DNA of 64,000 bases from Acetobacter oryzoeni (GTDB lineage Bacteria; Pseudomonadota; Alphaproteobacteria; Acetobacterales; Acetobacteraceae). Numbering within the stretch: the first letter of the stretch is position 1; every line of letters begins with the position of its first letter. Of the stretch, positions 55,901 to 64,000 are shown piece by piece. Position numbers and translations under genes: made by a program. The DNA lies in NCBI RefSeq assembly GCF_004014775.2, contig NZ_CP042808.1, positions 992,001 to 1,056,000 on the forward strand. Reading direction: 5' to 3'. The notes beneath the pieces were generated by a model, which made no database searches, was not told the origin of the DNA, and saw only the letters and a list, made by a program, of their open reading frames with translations.

Positions 55901-57173
55901 ACAGGCGCGGCAGGCGTTGGGGCAAGCCCAAATGGCGCTGCTGGTTGCAGGCACTATGTCCTCCCCCCGCGTAACTGGCACGGTGGATCTGCGCGATGCC
56001 GATGTGCAGGATTTTGCCCAAGGCTTCCATTTGGCCAATATCAATGGCCGCGTGGTGGGAGAGAACGATAGGGTTGTTATTCAGAACCTGACGGCCAAGG
56101 CAGGTGATGGCAGCTTGGGCGTAACCGGGTTTGTGGGCATAGGCTCCCCCGGCATGCCGCTGGATATTCACTTGCAGGCCCATGATGCCCGGCCCATTTC
56201 CAGTGACCTGTTAACAGCGGTGATGAACGCGGATATTGCCGTAAAAGGGCAGGTGCAAACCCGCATGGATGTTGATGGCACGGTGGATTTGCGGCGTGTG
56301 GAAATTAACATTCCCAATTCCTTGCCATCTTCCGTAGCGCGGTTGGATGTTGTGCGCCCCGGTGATGAGCAAAAACAGGTAGAAGCAGCCAAAGCGGAAA
56401 GCACAAAGTCTGCCGTGATAGGGTTGAACCTGAATGTCACATCACCAGGCAAGTTCTTTGTGCGCGGGCATGGCCTTGATGCAGAAATGGCCGGTAGGCT
56501 GAAAGTTGGCGGCACAACGCAGGCCCCGCTTGTAAGCGGCGGGTTTGACCTCAAGCGCGGCAACTTTGACCTGGCCGGTATTTCGCTCAACTTCACCAAA
56601 GGGCGGGTGGCCTTTAATGGCTCTGGCGTTGGCCATAAAATGGACCCTACGTTGGACTTTGAAGCCGATCGTGCCGTGCAGGGGCAAACAGCCATGCTCA
56701 AGGTGGGCGGTTATGCCAGCGCACCCAAGATTACATTTGAATCCATGCCGCCCCTGCCGCAGGATCAGGTTCTGGCTATGCTGCTATTTGGCACAGATGC
56801 GCACTCGCTTTCCTCCACGCAGATGGTGGAACTGGGCACAGCACTGGCCACACTTACAGGGCTTACGCCGTTTGACCCCATGGGCACCATCCGTAAAACC
56901 CTGCATCTGGACCGCTTGGCCATTGGCGGCGGTTCCGGCGTAGGGAATGGTGGCACCAGCGTTGAGGCAGGCAAATACGTGATGAAAGGCGTTTACGTAG
57001 GTGCCAAGCAGGCCACATCTGGTTCTGGCACGCAGGCGCAGGTGCAGGTTGATCTAACAAAGCACCTCAAGCTGAACACAACAGTGGGCACAGGCGGTAC
57101 AGTCACCGGCTTTACCACCCCGGAAAATGATCCGGGCAGTAGTGTTGGGCTGTTGTGGCAGTATCGTTATTAA
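52944..57173 (+). CDS. tamB: TamB, inner-membrane-anchored translocation and assembly protein
   Basis: 1409 residues. A cytosolic start (MADTPEPILPRTPDKPARPLWRR) is followed by one TM helix (about 25-50), then a very long, Gly/Ala/Leu-rich domain of repeating beta strands spanning the periplasm. The C-terminal DUF490 part includes FDLKRGNFDLAGISLNFTKG, GYASAPKITFESMPPLPQD and AMLLFGTD, and ends in LLWQYRY. Recent work links TamB-type proteins to phospholipid transport between membranes. The ATG overlaps the tamA stop (TAATG). Confidence 0.95.
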   Translation: MADTPEPILPRTPDKPARPLWRRVGRIALITGGSLVGITGLAVAVLLVGANTGPGRKMLMHQTSSLTGGMIGLTGMSGRFPDNFRLNTLEIRDKQGAWLTLHNVALNWSPLAIIGRTARIYAVTADELDIPRLPVSDPAKPATPSKSSPSALHLGVDIRKLAVGRINVGAALAGSPASFALAGRGRISNIDPVINGLSLPSLPGADIALHLKRLDAAGQIDLATTTGKGKLGLHLDASEGTDGFAATRLKMPQLVPLALKLDINGPPSAAVLGFAASAGDIKAHADGVLDLLAEKLGNLNAEVDAPAMSLSPDLAWGGIHLGAQLHGKMAAPLGTAQVQVDQLAASGAGVGTLKVQFSGENGSADMANLLHVVATADGVRLPGKAPTLLASAPLQLDAQLEPQKPGKPLAFTLSHPLLNLSGNVQSAAPQRGTVALKLPDLLPFGEMAGTPLRGSAGMNAQFDLPAKPEGDTHLTADGTLAITGGQPQAAGLIGPDGKFALTATMRPLAAQDKLPAAKQIDLQNLSVDGRALNLKGGGQVNTGRDMDLAFDLGLTDLARALPSLRGALTLALQAKGPMQDFTATLHAKGDPGTATMPRGPIELDANVQHLPTAPEGTVQAHGTLNRAPLLLDVALAQSAQGDRQVDIRKLSWNSVAGQGQLSLPTGEVVPLGTLDLKVGRLADFRPLIGQAISGALAASVKTTQVADKPQVALKLDGNVAMPSVKIGSLALAGTVKDPAAHPNADLTLKLGGLSASGVTGQARLSAKGPDNAMALTAQVGPASWSGSPLMLDTAALLNLPAKQVKVQRLNATAKQETLRLLAPALVSFGDTIGVDRLRATLVTAGSQPATIDVAGKIKPSLAVTADIRNVTPALAHPFAPDFKASGTVSVQAKVAGTLNAPQGQVKLTGRDLRMAGSSAAASIPPLHVDAAANLAGSSAKVQVAAGAGPKLNMNVAGTAPLNKTGPMNLRVNGNLDLSIANGILGAQARQALGQAQMALLVAGTMSSPRVTGTVDLRDADVQDFAQGFHLANINGRVVGENDRVVIQNLTAKAGDGSLGVTGFVGIGSPGMPLDIHLQAHDARPISSDLLTAVMNADIAVKGQVQTRMDVDGTVDLRRVEINIPNSLPSSVARLDVVRPGDEQKQVEAAKAESTKSAVIGLNLNVTSPGKFFVRGHGLDAEMAGRLKVGGTTQAPLVSGGFDLKRGNFDLAGISLNFTKGRVAFNGSGVGHKMDPTLDFEADRAVQGQTAMLKVGGYASAPKITFESMPPLPQDQVLAMLLFGTDAHSLSSTQMVELGTALATLTGLTPFDPMGTIRKTLHLDRLAIGGGSGVGNGGTSVEAGKYVMKGVYVGAKQATSGSGTQAQVQVDLTKHLKLNTTVGTGGTVTGFTTPENDPGSSVGLLWQYRY

Positions 57174-57187
57174 ACAGTGAGACGAGA

Positions 57188-57221
57188 GTTTGAGGCGCTC
57201 TTTCTAACAGGCGCCTCAAAC
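57188..57221. terminator. Hairpin between tamB and xthA
   Basis: GTTTGAGGCGC / GCGCCTCAAAC perfect 11-bp stem between two convergent genes. Neither side has a long T-run. Confidence 0.5.
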
Positions 57222-57227
57222 CGTGCG

Positions 57228-58028
57228 TTAGTCTGAAAGGCTGAAATCTACCACGACCGGCACATGGTCAGAGGGGCCTTCCCAATCTCGCGCCTCACGC
57301 ACAACCGTCATGCCGTGTAGGTTGGGCAGAAGGTCAGGCGTCATCCATACGTGGTCCAGACGGCGGCCGCGGTTAGATTTTTTCCAGTCCCGGTTGCGGT
57401 AAGACCACCACGTATAAAGTTTTTCGTCTGCTGGTACAAAATGGCGCATGGCGTCCACAAAGCCGGTTTGCAGCCAGCGGTTTAGGCGCTCTGTTTCCGG
57501 TGGGGTGTGGCTGACAATTTTAAGAAGCTGCTTGTGGCTCCATACATCGTGCTCAAGTGGTGCGATGTTGAAGTCTCCCACCAGCACCGTGCGGTTGAGA
57601 GGGCGAGACTGAAACCACTCGGTCACTTCCTCAACAAACGCCAGTTTGTGGGCAAATTTGGGGTTGGTTTCCGGGTCTGGCTCATCCCCACCTGCAGGAA
57701 TGTAAAAATCGTGCAGTTCCACTTCACCTTCTGGCGCGCATACGGTGGCGGCCACGTGGCGGCAATCTTCCTTGCCATACCATACTGGCGTTTGCGTGAC
57801 GGGCTTTAACGGATGGCGAGAAAGAATGGCCACACCATTATAGCCTTTCATGCCCCGATAATGCAGGTGCTCAAAACCCAGAGCCTTTACGCCATCTTCG
57901 GGAAACAAAGGGTCTGGCACCTTGGTTTCCTGTAGGCACACAACATCTGGGGCGAGATGCCGCACCAGCTTTTCGAGCAGAGGCAGGCGCAGGCGGAGGG
58001 AATTGATGTTCCATGTTACTAATCGCAT
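57228..58028 (-). CDS. xthA: Exodeoxyribonuclease III (AP endonuclease)
   Basis: 266 residues from the start MRLVTWNINSLRLR. Catalytic and metal residues appear in VCLQETKVPD, VLVGDFNIAP and SDHVPVVVDF. LDHVWMT and YTWWSYRNRDWKKSNRGRRLDH are also family motifs. It cleaves DNA at apurinic sites and trims 3' blocks. An ATG at 58040 would add four residues; neither has a strong ribosome binding site. Confidence 0.95.
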   Translation of the reverse strand: MRLVTWNINSLRLRLPLLEKLVRHLAPDVVCLQETKVPDPLFPEDGVKALGFEHLHYRGMKGYNGVAILSRHPLKPVTQTPVWYGKEDCRHVAATVCAPEGEVELHDFYIPAGGDEPDPETNPKFAHKLAFVEEVTEWFQSRPLNRTVLVGDFNIAPLEHDVWSHKQLLKIVSHTPPETERLNRWLQTGFVDAMRHFVPADEKLYTWWSYRNRDWKKSNRGRRLDHVWMTPDLLPNLHGMTVVREARDWEGPSDHVPVVVDFSLSD

Positions 58029-58145
58029 GTGCCGTGGCATGACGGATTGCGGTTTGCAGGGCAAGCAAAAACAGGCGCATAAGTGGGGCAGATGGAACCC
58101 GGCTGTTCCCTTGTAATTTCATGTAACAGGGCCATTTTTTAGATT

Positions 58146-59207
58146 ATGACAACTCAACCTTCTTCCGTATCTGCGGATGCAGTTGCGCTGCACCGTGCCT
58201 TGTTCACTCTGGATAGCCATATCGATATTCCGTGGCCTGATCGGAATGATGCGTTTGAGAATACGGCAGACAGGCGGGTAGATCTGCCAAAAATGCAGCA
58301 GGGCGGCATGTCTGCCGGGTGCTTTGTGGCATATATTGCTCAGGCAGCTATAGACCGCGAAGGCCACGCACAGGCGCAGCAGCAGTGCTGGGCCATGCTG
58401 GATGCCATAGGCCGCATGCAGGGCACTCATCATGGCATAAGCGCACGTGTATGCTCCACTGTGGCGGATATGCGTGCTGCGTTTGAAGAAGGTGTGCTGG
58501 TTGTTGTTCCGGCAGTGGAAAATGGCTACGGCATGGGGGATGACCCCGCATTGCTCAAGCAGTTTCGGGCCAAAGGTGCGCGGTATGTGACCCTAACTCA
58601 TAATGGCCATAACGCTCTGGCAGATGCGGCCATTCATCGCCCAAGTCTGGGGGATACACCACAGCGCCACCACGGCCTTTCCGTCCTTGGGCGTGAAGCG
58701 ATTGCTGAAATGAACCGCCTTGGCATTGTGGTGGATGTATCTCACTCATCCAAACAAACCATGCTTCAGGCTGTGCAGGTTTCTGCCACCCCTGTTGTGG
58801 CCAGTCACTCCTGCGTGCGCACGCTTTGTGATCACCCGCGCAATCTGGATGATGAGCAGTTGGATGCGCTGAAGGAAAGTGGCGGTGTTATCCAGATTAC
58901 AGCCATGCCCGCATTTTTGAAGCCCAAGCCGGAGGAAGGCAAACGGCAGGGTTTTGTAGCCGATCTGGTGGACCATATTGATTACGTTGTGCGCAGGCTA
59001 GGGCCAGAATACGTAGGTATTTCCTCAGATTTTGATGGTGGTGGCGCGCTGGAAGATTGGCAGAACGCCACGCAGGGCGTGAACATCACTGCCGAGTTGA
59101 TGCGCCGTGGTTATGACAAAAGTGAAATTGCGGCCTTCTGGGGAGAAAACTTCCTGCGCGTGTTGGAAAAGGCGGAACAGGTGGCAGAACAAAGCAGGAT
59201 TGCATGA
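58146..59207 (+). CDS. Membrane dipeptidase family protein (M19 renal dipeptidase-like)
   Basis: 353 residues. The binuclear zinc site of M19 is seen in LDSHIDIPWP (HxD), VVPAVENGYG (bridging Glu), VVDVSHSSKQT (His) and VVASHSCVR (His). ISSDFDGGG is the conserved C-terminal Asp motif. No signal peptide is seen, so the bacterial enzyme is probably cytosolic, as for many Alphaproteobacterial members. It may act on L-D or D-containing dipeptides. Confidence 0.9.
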   Translation: MTTQPSSVSADAVALHRALFTLDSHIDIPWPDRNDAFENTADRRVDLPKMQQGGMSAGCFVAYIAQAAIDREGHAQAQQQCWAMLDAIGRMQGTHHGISARVCSTVADMRAAFEEGVLVVVPAVENGYGMGDDPALLKQFRAKGARYVTLTHNGHNALADAAIHRPSLGDTPQRHHGLSVLGREAIAEMNRLGIVVDVSHSSKQTMLQAVQVSATPVVASHSCVRTLCDHPRNLDDEQLDALKESGGVIQITAMPAFLKPKPEEGKRQGFVADLVDHIDYVVRRLGPEYVGISSDFDGGGALEDWQNATQGVNITAELMRRGYDKSEIAAFWGENFLRVLEKAEQVAEQSRIA

Positions 59208-59464
59208 GAACAAAAAACTGCAAAAATTGTCCACTTCCTGTCTTGACATCGCGTATTTTCAACAAAAAGTTCAAAAACCGCAGGGTGTCAAAAAACCGCA
59301 ACACATTAAATCTTTTGAAATCAGTGAGTTGGCAGGAATGATCAAAAACTGTGCAATCTGTTGAAAGGGCCGACTTTCTGCGGTTTATGATGAGTCAGCC
59401 CCAGCTGTTCCACAGAGTTATCCACAAAAACGGTGGATGAAATTTCCCTTTCGACCAAGAGCGT
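59208..59464. other. AT-rich upstream region of uvrC with repeats
   Basis: No gene is seen. It holds many A-tracts, two direct copies of AAACCGCA (59275-59282 and 59293-59300) and one inverted copy TGCGGTTT (59379-59386). A perfect DnaA box (next entry) lies close to uvrC. Confidence 0.4.
59418..59426 (+). promoter_or_regulatory. DnaA box (TTATCCACA)
   Basis: Exact consensus TTATCCACA 39 bases before the uvrC start, with partial symmetry to GTGGAT downstream. A function in replication or regulation is not shown by a single box. Confidence 0.35.
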
Positions 59465-61378
59465 ATGATGACAGCTGATTCTACCCCTTCAGACACCCTG
59501 CCTGTGGCGCAGGAACAGGCAGCCCCTGCCGTAAAAGGGGTGGAGGCCATTCGGCATGCGCTTAAAACCATGCCGCTTTCACCCGGCGTGTATCGTATGC
59601 TCGGGGCTAAGGGAGAGGTGCTGTACGTTGGTAAGGCCTTAGCACTTAAAAAGCGGGTAACATCGTACACCCATATCAACCGCCTGCCCGAACGGCTGCG
59701 GCGCATGGTTTCCGAAACGGTGGCAATGGAAATTGTGACCACCCACACGGAAGCGGAAGCGCTGCTGCTGGAGGCCAACTACATCAAGCGCATGAAGCCG
59801 CGCTTCAACATTCTGCTGCGGGATGACAAAAGCTACCCGTGGCTGATGCTGACAGATGCACATGCGTTCCCGCAAATTGCCAAGCACCGCGGCAAGGCCG
59901 TTAAAGGAGCCAGCCTGTGGGGGCCGTTTGCTTCGGCTTGGGCTGTTAACCAGACGCTCAACTTGATCCAGCGCGTTTTTCTGCTGCGCTCCTGCACAGA
60001 TGCGGTTTTTAACGCCCGCACCCGCCCATGCCTGCTTTATCAAATCAAACGCTGTTCTGGCCCATGTGTGGACCGGATAGATCAGCAATCCTATGGGCAA
60101 CTGGTAGAACAGGCGCGGGATTTCCTGTCTGGCAAGGATACGGCGCTGCGCGAAACCTTGGGGCAGGAAATGAATGTCGCCGCAGAAGCGCTGGATTTTG
60201 AGCGTGCGGCCGTGCTGCGAGATCGTATTCGTGCGCTGGCACAGATGCAGGAATCCAGCGTGATCAACCCGGCATCTTTGCAGGATGCAGATGTGCTGGC
60301 ATTGTGGCAGGAGGCCGGACACGCCTGTATTCAGGTGTTTTTCATTCGCGGTGGGCGCAATAATGGCAGCCGCTCGTTCTTTCCGGCCCATACGCAGGAT
60401 GCCGCACCCGCAGATGTGCTTTCTGCCTTTATCGCGCAGTTTTATGATGACAAGCCATGCCCGGCCCAGATTTTGGTGAATTATGAACTGCCGGAATCTT
60501 TGCTGCTGACGGAGGCGCTTTCTCTCCGGCGTGGCCGCAAGGTAGAAATTCTGACACCACAGCGGGGTGAGAAAAAGCAGGTGCTTGATCATGCGGTAAC
60601 CAACGCGCGGGATGCGTTAAGCCGCAAGCTGGCAGAAACCGCAGGGCAGGCCAAATTGCTGCAAGGCGTGGCAGATGTTCTGGGGCTGGATGCGCCGCCA
60701 GAACGCATAGAAGTGTATGATAACAGCCATATTCAGGGCTCGCACGCCTATGGGGTGATGATTGTGGGTGGGCCGGAGGGCTTTAACCGCAAGGCGTATC
60801 GCAAGTTCAAGATCAAAGGTCCCGTTACACCAGGGGATGACTTTGGCATGATGCGCGAAGTGCTGGAGCGCCGCTTTGGCCGTGCTTTGAAAGAAGCGGA
60901 AGAGGGGGATACTTCCAACTGGCCCGATGTGCTGCTGATTGATGGGGGTGCCGGGCAATATTCTGCCGTGCGCAGTGTGCTGGATGATCTGGGTGTAACA
61001 GGCGTAAAGCTTGTGGGCATTGCCAAGGGGCCAGACCGTGATGCCGGGAAGGAATGGTTCTATACAGAGGACAAGGAGCCGTTCCAGCTCGATTTGCGCG
61101 ACCCTGTACTGTACTATTTACAGCGGCTGCGTGATGAGGCGCACCGGTTTGCCATTACCACCCATAGGTCTGGCAGATCCAAAACGTTGGTGAAATCTGA
61201 ACTGGATGATGTGCCCGGTATTGGGCCGGCGCGTAAAAAGCTGCTGTTGAACACATTTGGTTCAGCACGTGCGATCAAACAAGCCGGTTTGGCAGAACTG
61301 GAAGCCGCACCCGGTATCAGCCGAGAAACTGCACGGGCCATTTACGGCCATTTTCACCCAGACTGGACACCAGAATGA
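59465..61378 (+). CDS. uvrC: Excinuclease ABC subunit C
   Basis: 637 residues. The N-terminal GIY-YIG nuclease domain ([20 protein letters not shown], about 38-60) cuts the 3' side. A UVR motif lies at about 240-265 ([18 protein letters not shown]). The RNase H-like C-terminal nuclease ([15 protein letters not shown], then [12 protein letters not shown]) cuts the 5' side. Tandem helix-hairpin-helix repeats ([15 protein letters not shown] and [12 protein letters not shown]) close the protein. It starts at 59465 or at the next ATG three bases later, with AAGAG upstream. Confidence 0.97.
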   Translation: MMTADSTPSDTLPVAQEQAAPAVKGVEAIRHALKTMPLSPGVYRMLGAKGEVLYVGKALALKKRVTSYTHINRLPERLRRMVSETVAMEIVTTHTEAEALLLEANYIKRMKPRFNILLRDDKSYPWLMLTDAHAFPQIAKHRGKAVKGASLWGPFASAWAVNQTLNLIQRVFLLRSCTDAVFNARTRPCLLYQIKRCSGPCVDRIDQQSYGQLVEQARDFLSGKDTALRETLGQEMNVAAEALDFERAAVLRDRIRALAQMQESSVINPASLQDADVLALWQEAGHACIQVFFIRGGRNNGSRSFFPAHTQDAAPADVLSAFIAQFYDDKPCPAQILVNYELPESLLLTEALSLRRGRKVEILTPQRGEKKQVLDHAVTNARDALSRKLAETAGQAKLLQGVADVLGLDAPPERIEVYDNSHIQGSHAYGVMIVGGPEGFNRKAYRKFKIKGPVTPGDDFGMMREVLERRFGRALKEAEEGDTSNWPDVLLIDGGAGQYSAVRSVLDDLGVTGVKLVGIAKGPDRDAGKEWFYTEDKEPFQLDLRDPVLYYLQRLRDEAHRFAITTHRSGRSKTLVKSELDDVPGIGPARKKLLLNTFGSARAIKQAGLAELEAAPGISRETARAIYGHFHPDWTPE

Positions 61379-61480
61379 GCATTGGCATATGAGCATTGCA
61401 CAAGAATTCTGGGTGCCTGACACCTTTGCGATAGCATAAGCCATTCCAGCAGTGCAGGAAATAGGTTACTATATTCCGCA

Positions 61481-62050
61481 ATGCTGACAGATCTGCCGAA
61501 TGTCCTGACAATTTCGCGTATTGTAGCCATACCCATAGTGGTCACTCTGGCTGCATGGGGAAGCCCGCGTACAGATGCCTTGGCGTGTCTGCTGTTCATT
61601 CTGGCGGGAATAACCGATTATTTTGATGGTAAGCTGGCGCGTTCACGCCATCAGATGTCAGATTTCGGGCGCATGTTTGATTCCATTGCAGATAAACTGC
61701 TGGTTGGGGCATGCCTGATGGTGCTGGCTGGTTTTGCGCGTCTGCCTTATCAGGGGCTATGGCCAGCCATTATTATTCTGTGCCGTGAAATTCTGGTTTC
61801 CGGTATGCGGGAATATCTGGCAGAGCGGCATGCGCGCCTGCCCGTAACCCGTTTGGCAAAATGGAAAACCGGCTTCCAAATGACAGCCATTGGCTTTTTG
61901 CTGGCGGGTGATGGAACTGGCGCTTTACTGGGTATGCCGTGGCTACCAGTTGCGCTTATTGGTGCTGTATTACTTTGGATTTCTGCGGTGCTTACATTGA
62001 TAACCGGCTGGGATTATTTAACAACCGGTTTGCGCCATGTTGAAATGTAA
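61481..62050 (+). CDS. pgsA: CDP-diacylglycerol--glycerol-3-phosphate 3-phosphatidyltransferase
   Basis: 189 residues. The CDP-alcohol phosphotransferase motif DGX2ARX8GX3DX3D is complete in DYFDGKLARSRHQMSDFGRM and the following FDSIAD. About four to six membrane helices. The start MLTDLPNVLTISRIVAIP is typical for PgsA, which makes phosphatidylglycerol phosphate. It often follows uvrC, as here, in Proteobacteria. Confidence 0.96.
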   Translation: MLTDLPNVLTISRIVAIPIVVTLAAWGSPRTDALACLLFILAGITDYFDGKLARSRHQMSDFGRMFDSIADKLLVGACLMVLAGFARLPYQGLWPAIIILCREILVSGMREYLAERHARLPVTRLAKWKTGFQMTAIGFLLAGDGTGALLGMPWLPVALIGAVLLWISAVLTLITGWDYLTTGLRHVEM

Positions 62051-62235
62051 AAAACTTCGTTACTATTTTAGTAATACGCTGCATCTATTCCAGAAAAATA
62101 ACTTCATTTTGCCGCATCGCCTTGTGTCTGGTGGATAAACCGTTATTTAGCATGAGGTGCGGTTCTAAAGGGCCGCAATCGCAGGCAGGGAATGATTCGC
62201 CTGCTATTGAAAGATGATGATTGCGGAGTCAGGGC

Positions 62236-62763
62236 ATGCGAAAAGCCGCTCTTCTAGGTTTATGTATGATCGTGAGCGGATGTGCAGGCTTTGACAAGTT
62301 TGTATCGGATACAGCAACGCTTCCGGGCGAAAATCCCAATGCCCCATCGGGGGAAGACCTTAATATGCGGCGGATCAGGGGGCAATCTGCTGTAGATATT
62401 CCCATTCTGCCAGAAGGTGGCAATATGTGGCCCGGCCCTCCAACGCCACTGCCTACGCTGGAAGATGTTGAAAAAGACCGCGTAGGTACTGTGCTGGGTG
62501 GAGAGGTGGCGAATGGCCCCCAGCTTCCTGATGGTGAGGAAATGAGCATTGGCGAAAAAGAAGATATTCGCCACGGCGTTATTGGGGGTGGTACAGCGGG
62601 TAAACTGCCAGATGTAGAGCCGGATGTTTCCAGCAAATACGGGGCGCATCGTGGTGTAGGTGCACCTATCGAAATTCCGAATGATGACGGCACCATTACC
62701 TTGATCCAACCAGATGGATCCGTTAGCACCATCAAGGATAACCGTTCCACCGTGCACCATTAA
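62236..62763 (+). CDS. Lipoprotein of unknown function (175 aa)
   Basis: MRKAALLGLCMIVSGCAGFDKF holds a type II signal peptide with lipobox VSGC, Cys about residue 16. The mature part is hydrophilic and rich in Pro, Gly and Asp, with PTPLPTLEDVEKDRVGT and PNDDGTITLIQPDGSV. It lacks an identifiable fold and looks partly disordered. GGAG lies seven bases upstream of the ATG. I do not recognise the family; it lies between pgsA and the moa genes on the same strand. Confidence 0.75.
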   Translation: MRKAALLGLCMIVSGCAGFDKFVSDTATLPGENPNAPSGEDLNMRRIRGQSAVDIPILPEGGNMWPGPPTPLPTLEDVEKDRVGTVLGGEVANGPQLPDGEEMSIGEKEDIRHGVIGGGTAGKLPDVEPDVSSKYGAHRGVGAPIEIPNDDGTITLIQPDGSVSTIKDNRSTVHH

Positions 62764-62826
62764 CGCTTACGCTGTTTGAGCGTAGCGGATGAAGCGGCTG
62801 AAAACTCAAACCACGGCAGGCAGGCC

Positions 62827-63090
62827 ATGACAGGCTCCGTAAATATTCTTTATTTTGCCGCCCTGCGTGAGCAATTGGGGCGTGAAAGCCAGCGGGTTAC
62901 GCTGCCATCCACTACTATGCCTGTTGCGGCGTTGGTGCAGGAGCTGCGCCAGCATGATGCAAAGCTGGATGAGGTGTTTGCCGGCACACCGCGCATTCGT
63001 GTTGCCATCAACCAAAAGTTGGGTGGGTTTGATACCTGTGTGCAAGCTGGTGATGAGCTTGCGTTTTTCCCCCCCATGACAGGCGGCTGA
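62827..63090 (+). CDS. moaD: Molybdopterin synthase sulfur carrier subunit
   Basis: 87 residues of ubiquitin-like fold: NILYFAALREQLGRESQ... The C-terminus PPMTGG ends in the Gly-Gly that is thiocarboxylated to donate sulfur. VRVAINQKL-like strand (RIRVAINQKLGG) fits MoaD. It is directly followed by moaE. Confidence 0.93.
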   Translation: MTGSVNILYFAALREQLGRESQRVTLPSTTMPVAALVQELRQHDAKLDEVFAGTPRIRVAINQKLGGFDTCVQAGDELAFFPPMTGG

Positions 63091-63095
63091 TACGC

Positions 63096-63566
63096 ATGTC
63101 TGTTCGTGTTTTGGTGCAGCAGGCAGCTTTTGATACAGGGGCTGAAACCGCGCGCCTTTCCAGCCTTTCTGAACAAGTTGGCGGTATGGGTCTGTTTATA
63201 GGGCAGGTGCGTGGCGGAGATGGTTTGCTGAGCCTGACGCTGGAACATTATCCGGGCATGACAGAAACAATCCTTAACCAGCTTGCGCAGGAAGCCATGC
63301 AGCGCTTCAATCTGCTTGGATGTACGCTCATACACAGGGTTGGCAGGTTAGAAGTGGGTGCGCCTATTGTGCTGGTGGGCACTGCTGCGGCACATCGGGC
63401 CGCGGCACTTTCGGCCACATCGTTCTTGATCGATCGGCTTAAAACCGGCGCGCCGTTCTGGAAAAAAGAAGAGTTCGCCAACGGCCATACGGCATGGGTG
63501 GATGCGCGGGAAGAAGATGAACACGCTGCGGCAGCATGGATGCATACAACGCCTTCATCTTCCTGA
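63096..63566 (+). CDS. moaE: Molybdopterin synthase catalytic subunit
   Basis: 156 residues. VGGMGLFIGQVRG, LEHYPGMTE, IHRVGRLEVGAPIVLVG and the catalytic-Lys region AHRAAALSATSFLIDRLKT and FWKKEEFANG identify MoaE. It combines with MoaD to make molybdopterin for molybdoenzymes. The start is six bases after the moaD stop. Confidence 0.95.
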   Translation: MSVRVLVQQAAFDTGAETARLSSLSEQVGGMGLFIGQVRGGDGLLSLTLEHYPGMTETILNQLAQEAMQRFNLLGCTLIHRVGRLEVGAPIVLVGTAAAHRAAALSATSFLIDRLKTGAPFWKKEEFANGHTAWVDAREEDEHAAAAWMHTTPSSS

Positions 63567-63578
63567 CCTTACGGTTTT

Positions 63579-64000
63579 TCAGGGTAATACTTTGTAAATG
63601 GCATCTGTTAGTTTGCGTAAATTCTGTTTTTCAATTGTAAACGCGGGTGTTAGGTAAACAATATTGCGGAAGGGGCGTATCCATACGCCCTCGGCAATAA
63701 AACGCTGCCGCAATGCATCCGGGTTATTGATCTTTTCCAGTTCTACAACACTAATGGCCCCAAGTGTGCGTACATCCTTTACGCCGGGCAGGGTGCGGCA
63801 GGGTTCCAGCGCCTCAGTCAGAAACGTGTTGATATCTTGCACTTGCTGAAGGCGGGGCTCGGTTTCAAACAGATCAAGCGAGGCATTGGCGCAGGCGCAA
63901 GCCAGTGGGTTGGCCATAAAGGTTGGCCCGTGCATCAGCGCGTGTTCGGGGTTATCAGAAAGGAAAGCCTCAAACACATGCCGCCGCGCCACTGTGGCAG
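63579..64000 (-). CDS. bioA: Adenosylmethionine--8-amino-7-oxononanoate aminotransferase (3' part; 5' end outside window)
   Basis: The frame is open to the window edge; about 140 C-terminal residues are visible. ALMHGPTFMANPLACACANASLDLF is the highly conserved BioA active-site-lid region. GAISVVELEKINNP and VWIRPFRNIVYLTPAFTI are the C-terminal domain. It catalyses the SAM-dependent amination step of biotin synthesis. It converges with moaE, 12 bases apart. Confidence 0.93.
   Translation of the reverse strand, partial: ATVARRHVFEAFLSDNPEHALMHGPTFMANPLACACANASLDLFETEPRLQQVQDINTFLTEALEPCRTLPGVKDVRTLGAISVVELEKINNPDALRQRFIAEGVWIRPFRNIVYLTPAFTIEKQNLRKLTDAIYKVLP

Noticed and set aside
59208..59464. 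Replication origin
   Set aside because: Only one exact DnaA box and no dnaA, hemE, parAB or other origin-linked genes nearby.
59220..59464. LexA (SOS) box before uvrC
   Set aside because: No GTTC-N7-GTTC or GAAC-N7-GAAC found.
59639..60592. 317-codon minus-strand frame inside uvrC
   Set aside because: Antisense shadow; uvrC motifs are intact on the other strand.

Overview
The window is a compact, conserved stretch of an acetic acid bacterium chromosome, most likely Acetobacter. The clearest marker is a 505-codon succinyl-CoA:acetate CoA-transferase (aarC, catalytic Glu294 visible) close to a citrate synthase (gltA/aarA). Together these are the signature of the specialised acetate-resistant citric acid cycle of Acetobacter. 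NAD-type isocitrate dehydrogenase, TrcR (DUF1013), a TamA/TamB pair and the miaB-phoH-ybeY-corC order fit the Alphaproteobacteria. I see no tRNA or rRNA gene, no insertion sequence, no phage gene and no CRISPR array. Almost all of the window is housekeeping DNA.

Layout. 0-6.6 kb: 3' part of pstS, a peptide-binding lipoprotein/solute-binding operon with two very small genes, a CPA1 antiporter with a cNMP-like domain, and an HdeD protein. 6.6-11 kb: rpsD, prfC, a NUDIX protein and isocitrate dehydrogenase. 11-20 kb: aminopeptidase P, prmA, a UvrD-like helicase, a tandem pair of RadC-family genes, purE-purK and two YdcH-type small proteins. 20-26 kb: trcR, hsp20, rpmE, mscL, a small lipoprotein and secD-secF. 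26-31 kb: a Gfo/Idh/MocA dehydrogenase, nrdA-nrdB behind two NrdR boxes, and a TrmN6-like methyltransferase. 31-40 kb: polyprenyl diphosphate synthase, pyrE-murI, gltA/aarA, sixA, chorismate mutase, a metallophosphatase, and aarC preceded by a possible coupled small ORF. 40-50.8 kb (minus strand): plsC, then miaB-phoH-ybeY-corC, then a DsbA-like protein, smc and a GDPD-like membrane protein. 51-64 kb: tamA-tamB, xthA, an M19 dipeptidase, uvrC, pgsA, a lipoprotein, moaD-moaE and the 3' part of bioA.

How genes work together. Citrate synthase, NAD-isocitrate dehydrogenase and AarC serve the acetate-oxidising citric acid cycle. TamA/TamB, SecD/SecF, PlsC, PgsA, MurI and the lipoproteins serve the envelope. 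UvrC, UvrD-like helicase, XthA, RadC-like proteins and SMC serve genome maintenance. Many genes overlap by ATGA, TTGA or TAATG junctions, so translational coupling is common.

Most unusual observations. (1) Two adjacent RadC-family genes with complementary degeneration: the first keeps the N-terminal RadC domain but has lost the JAMM metal ligands, and the second keeps JAMM but has a diverged N-terminus. (2) An SMC of 1515 residues with coiled-coil arms far longer than usual. (3) A 39-codon ORF with a good ribosome binding site whose stop overlaps the aarC start. (4) A class Ia ribonucleotide reductase without an ATP cone behind a well-spaced NrdR box pair. I did not find a clearly new defence or mobile system.
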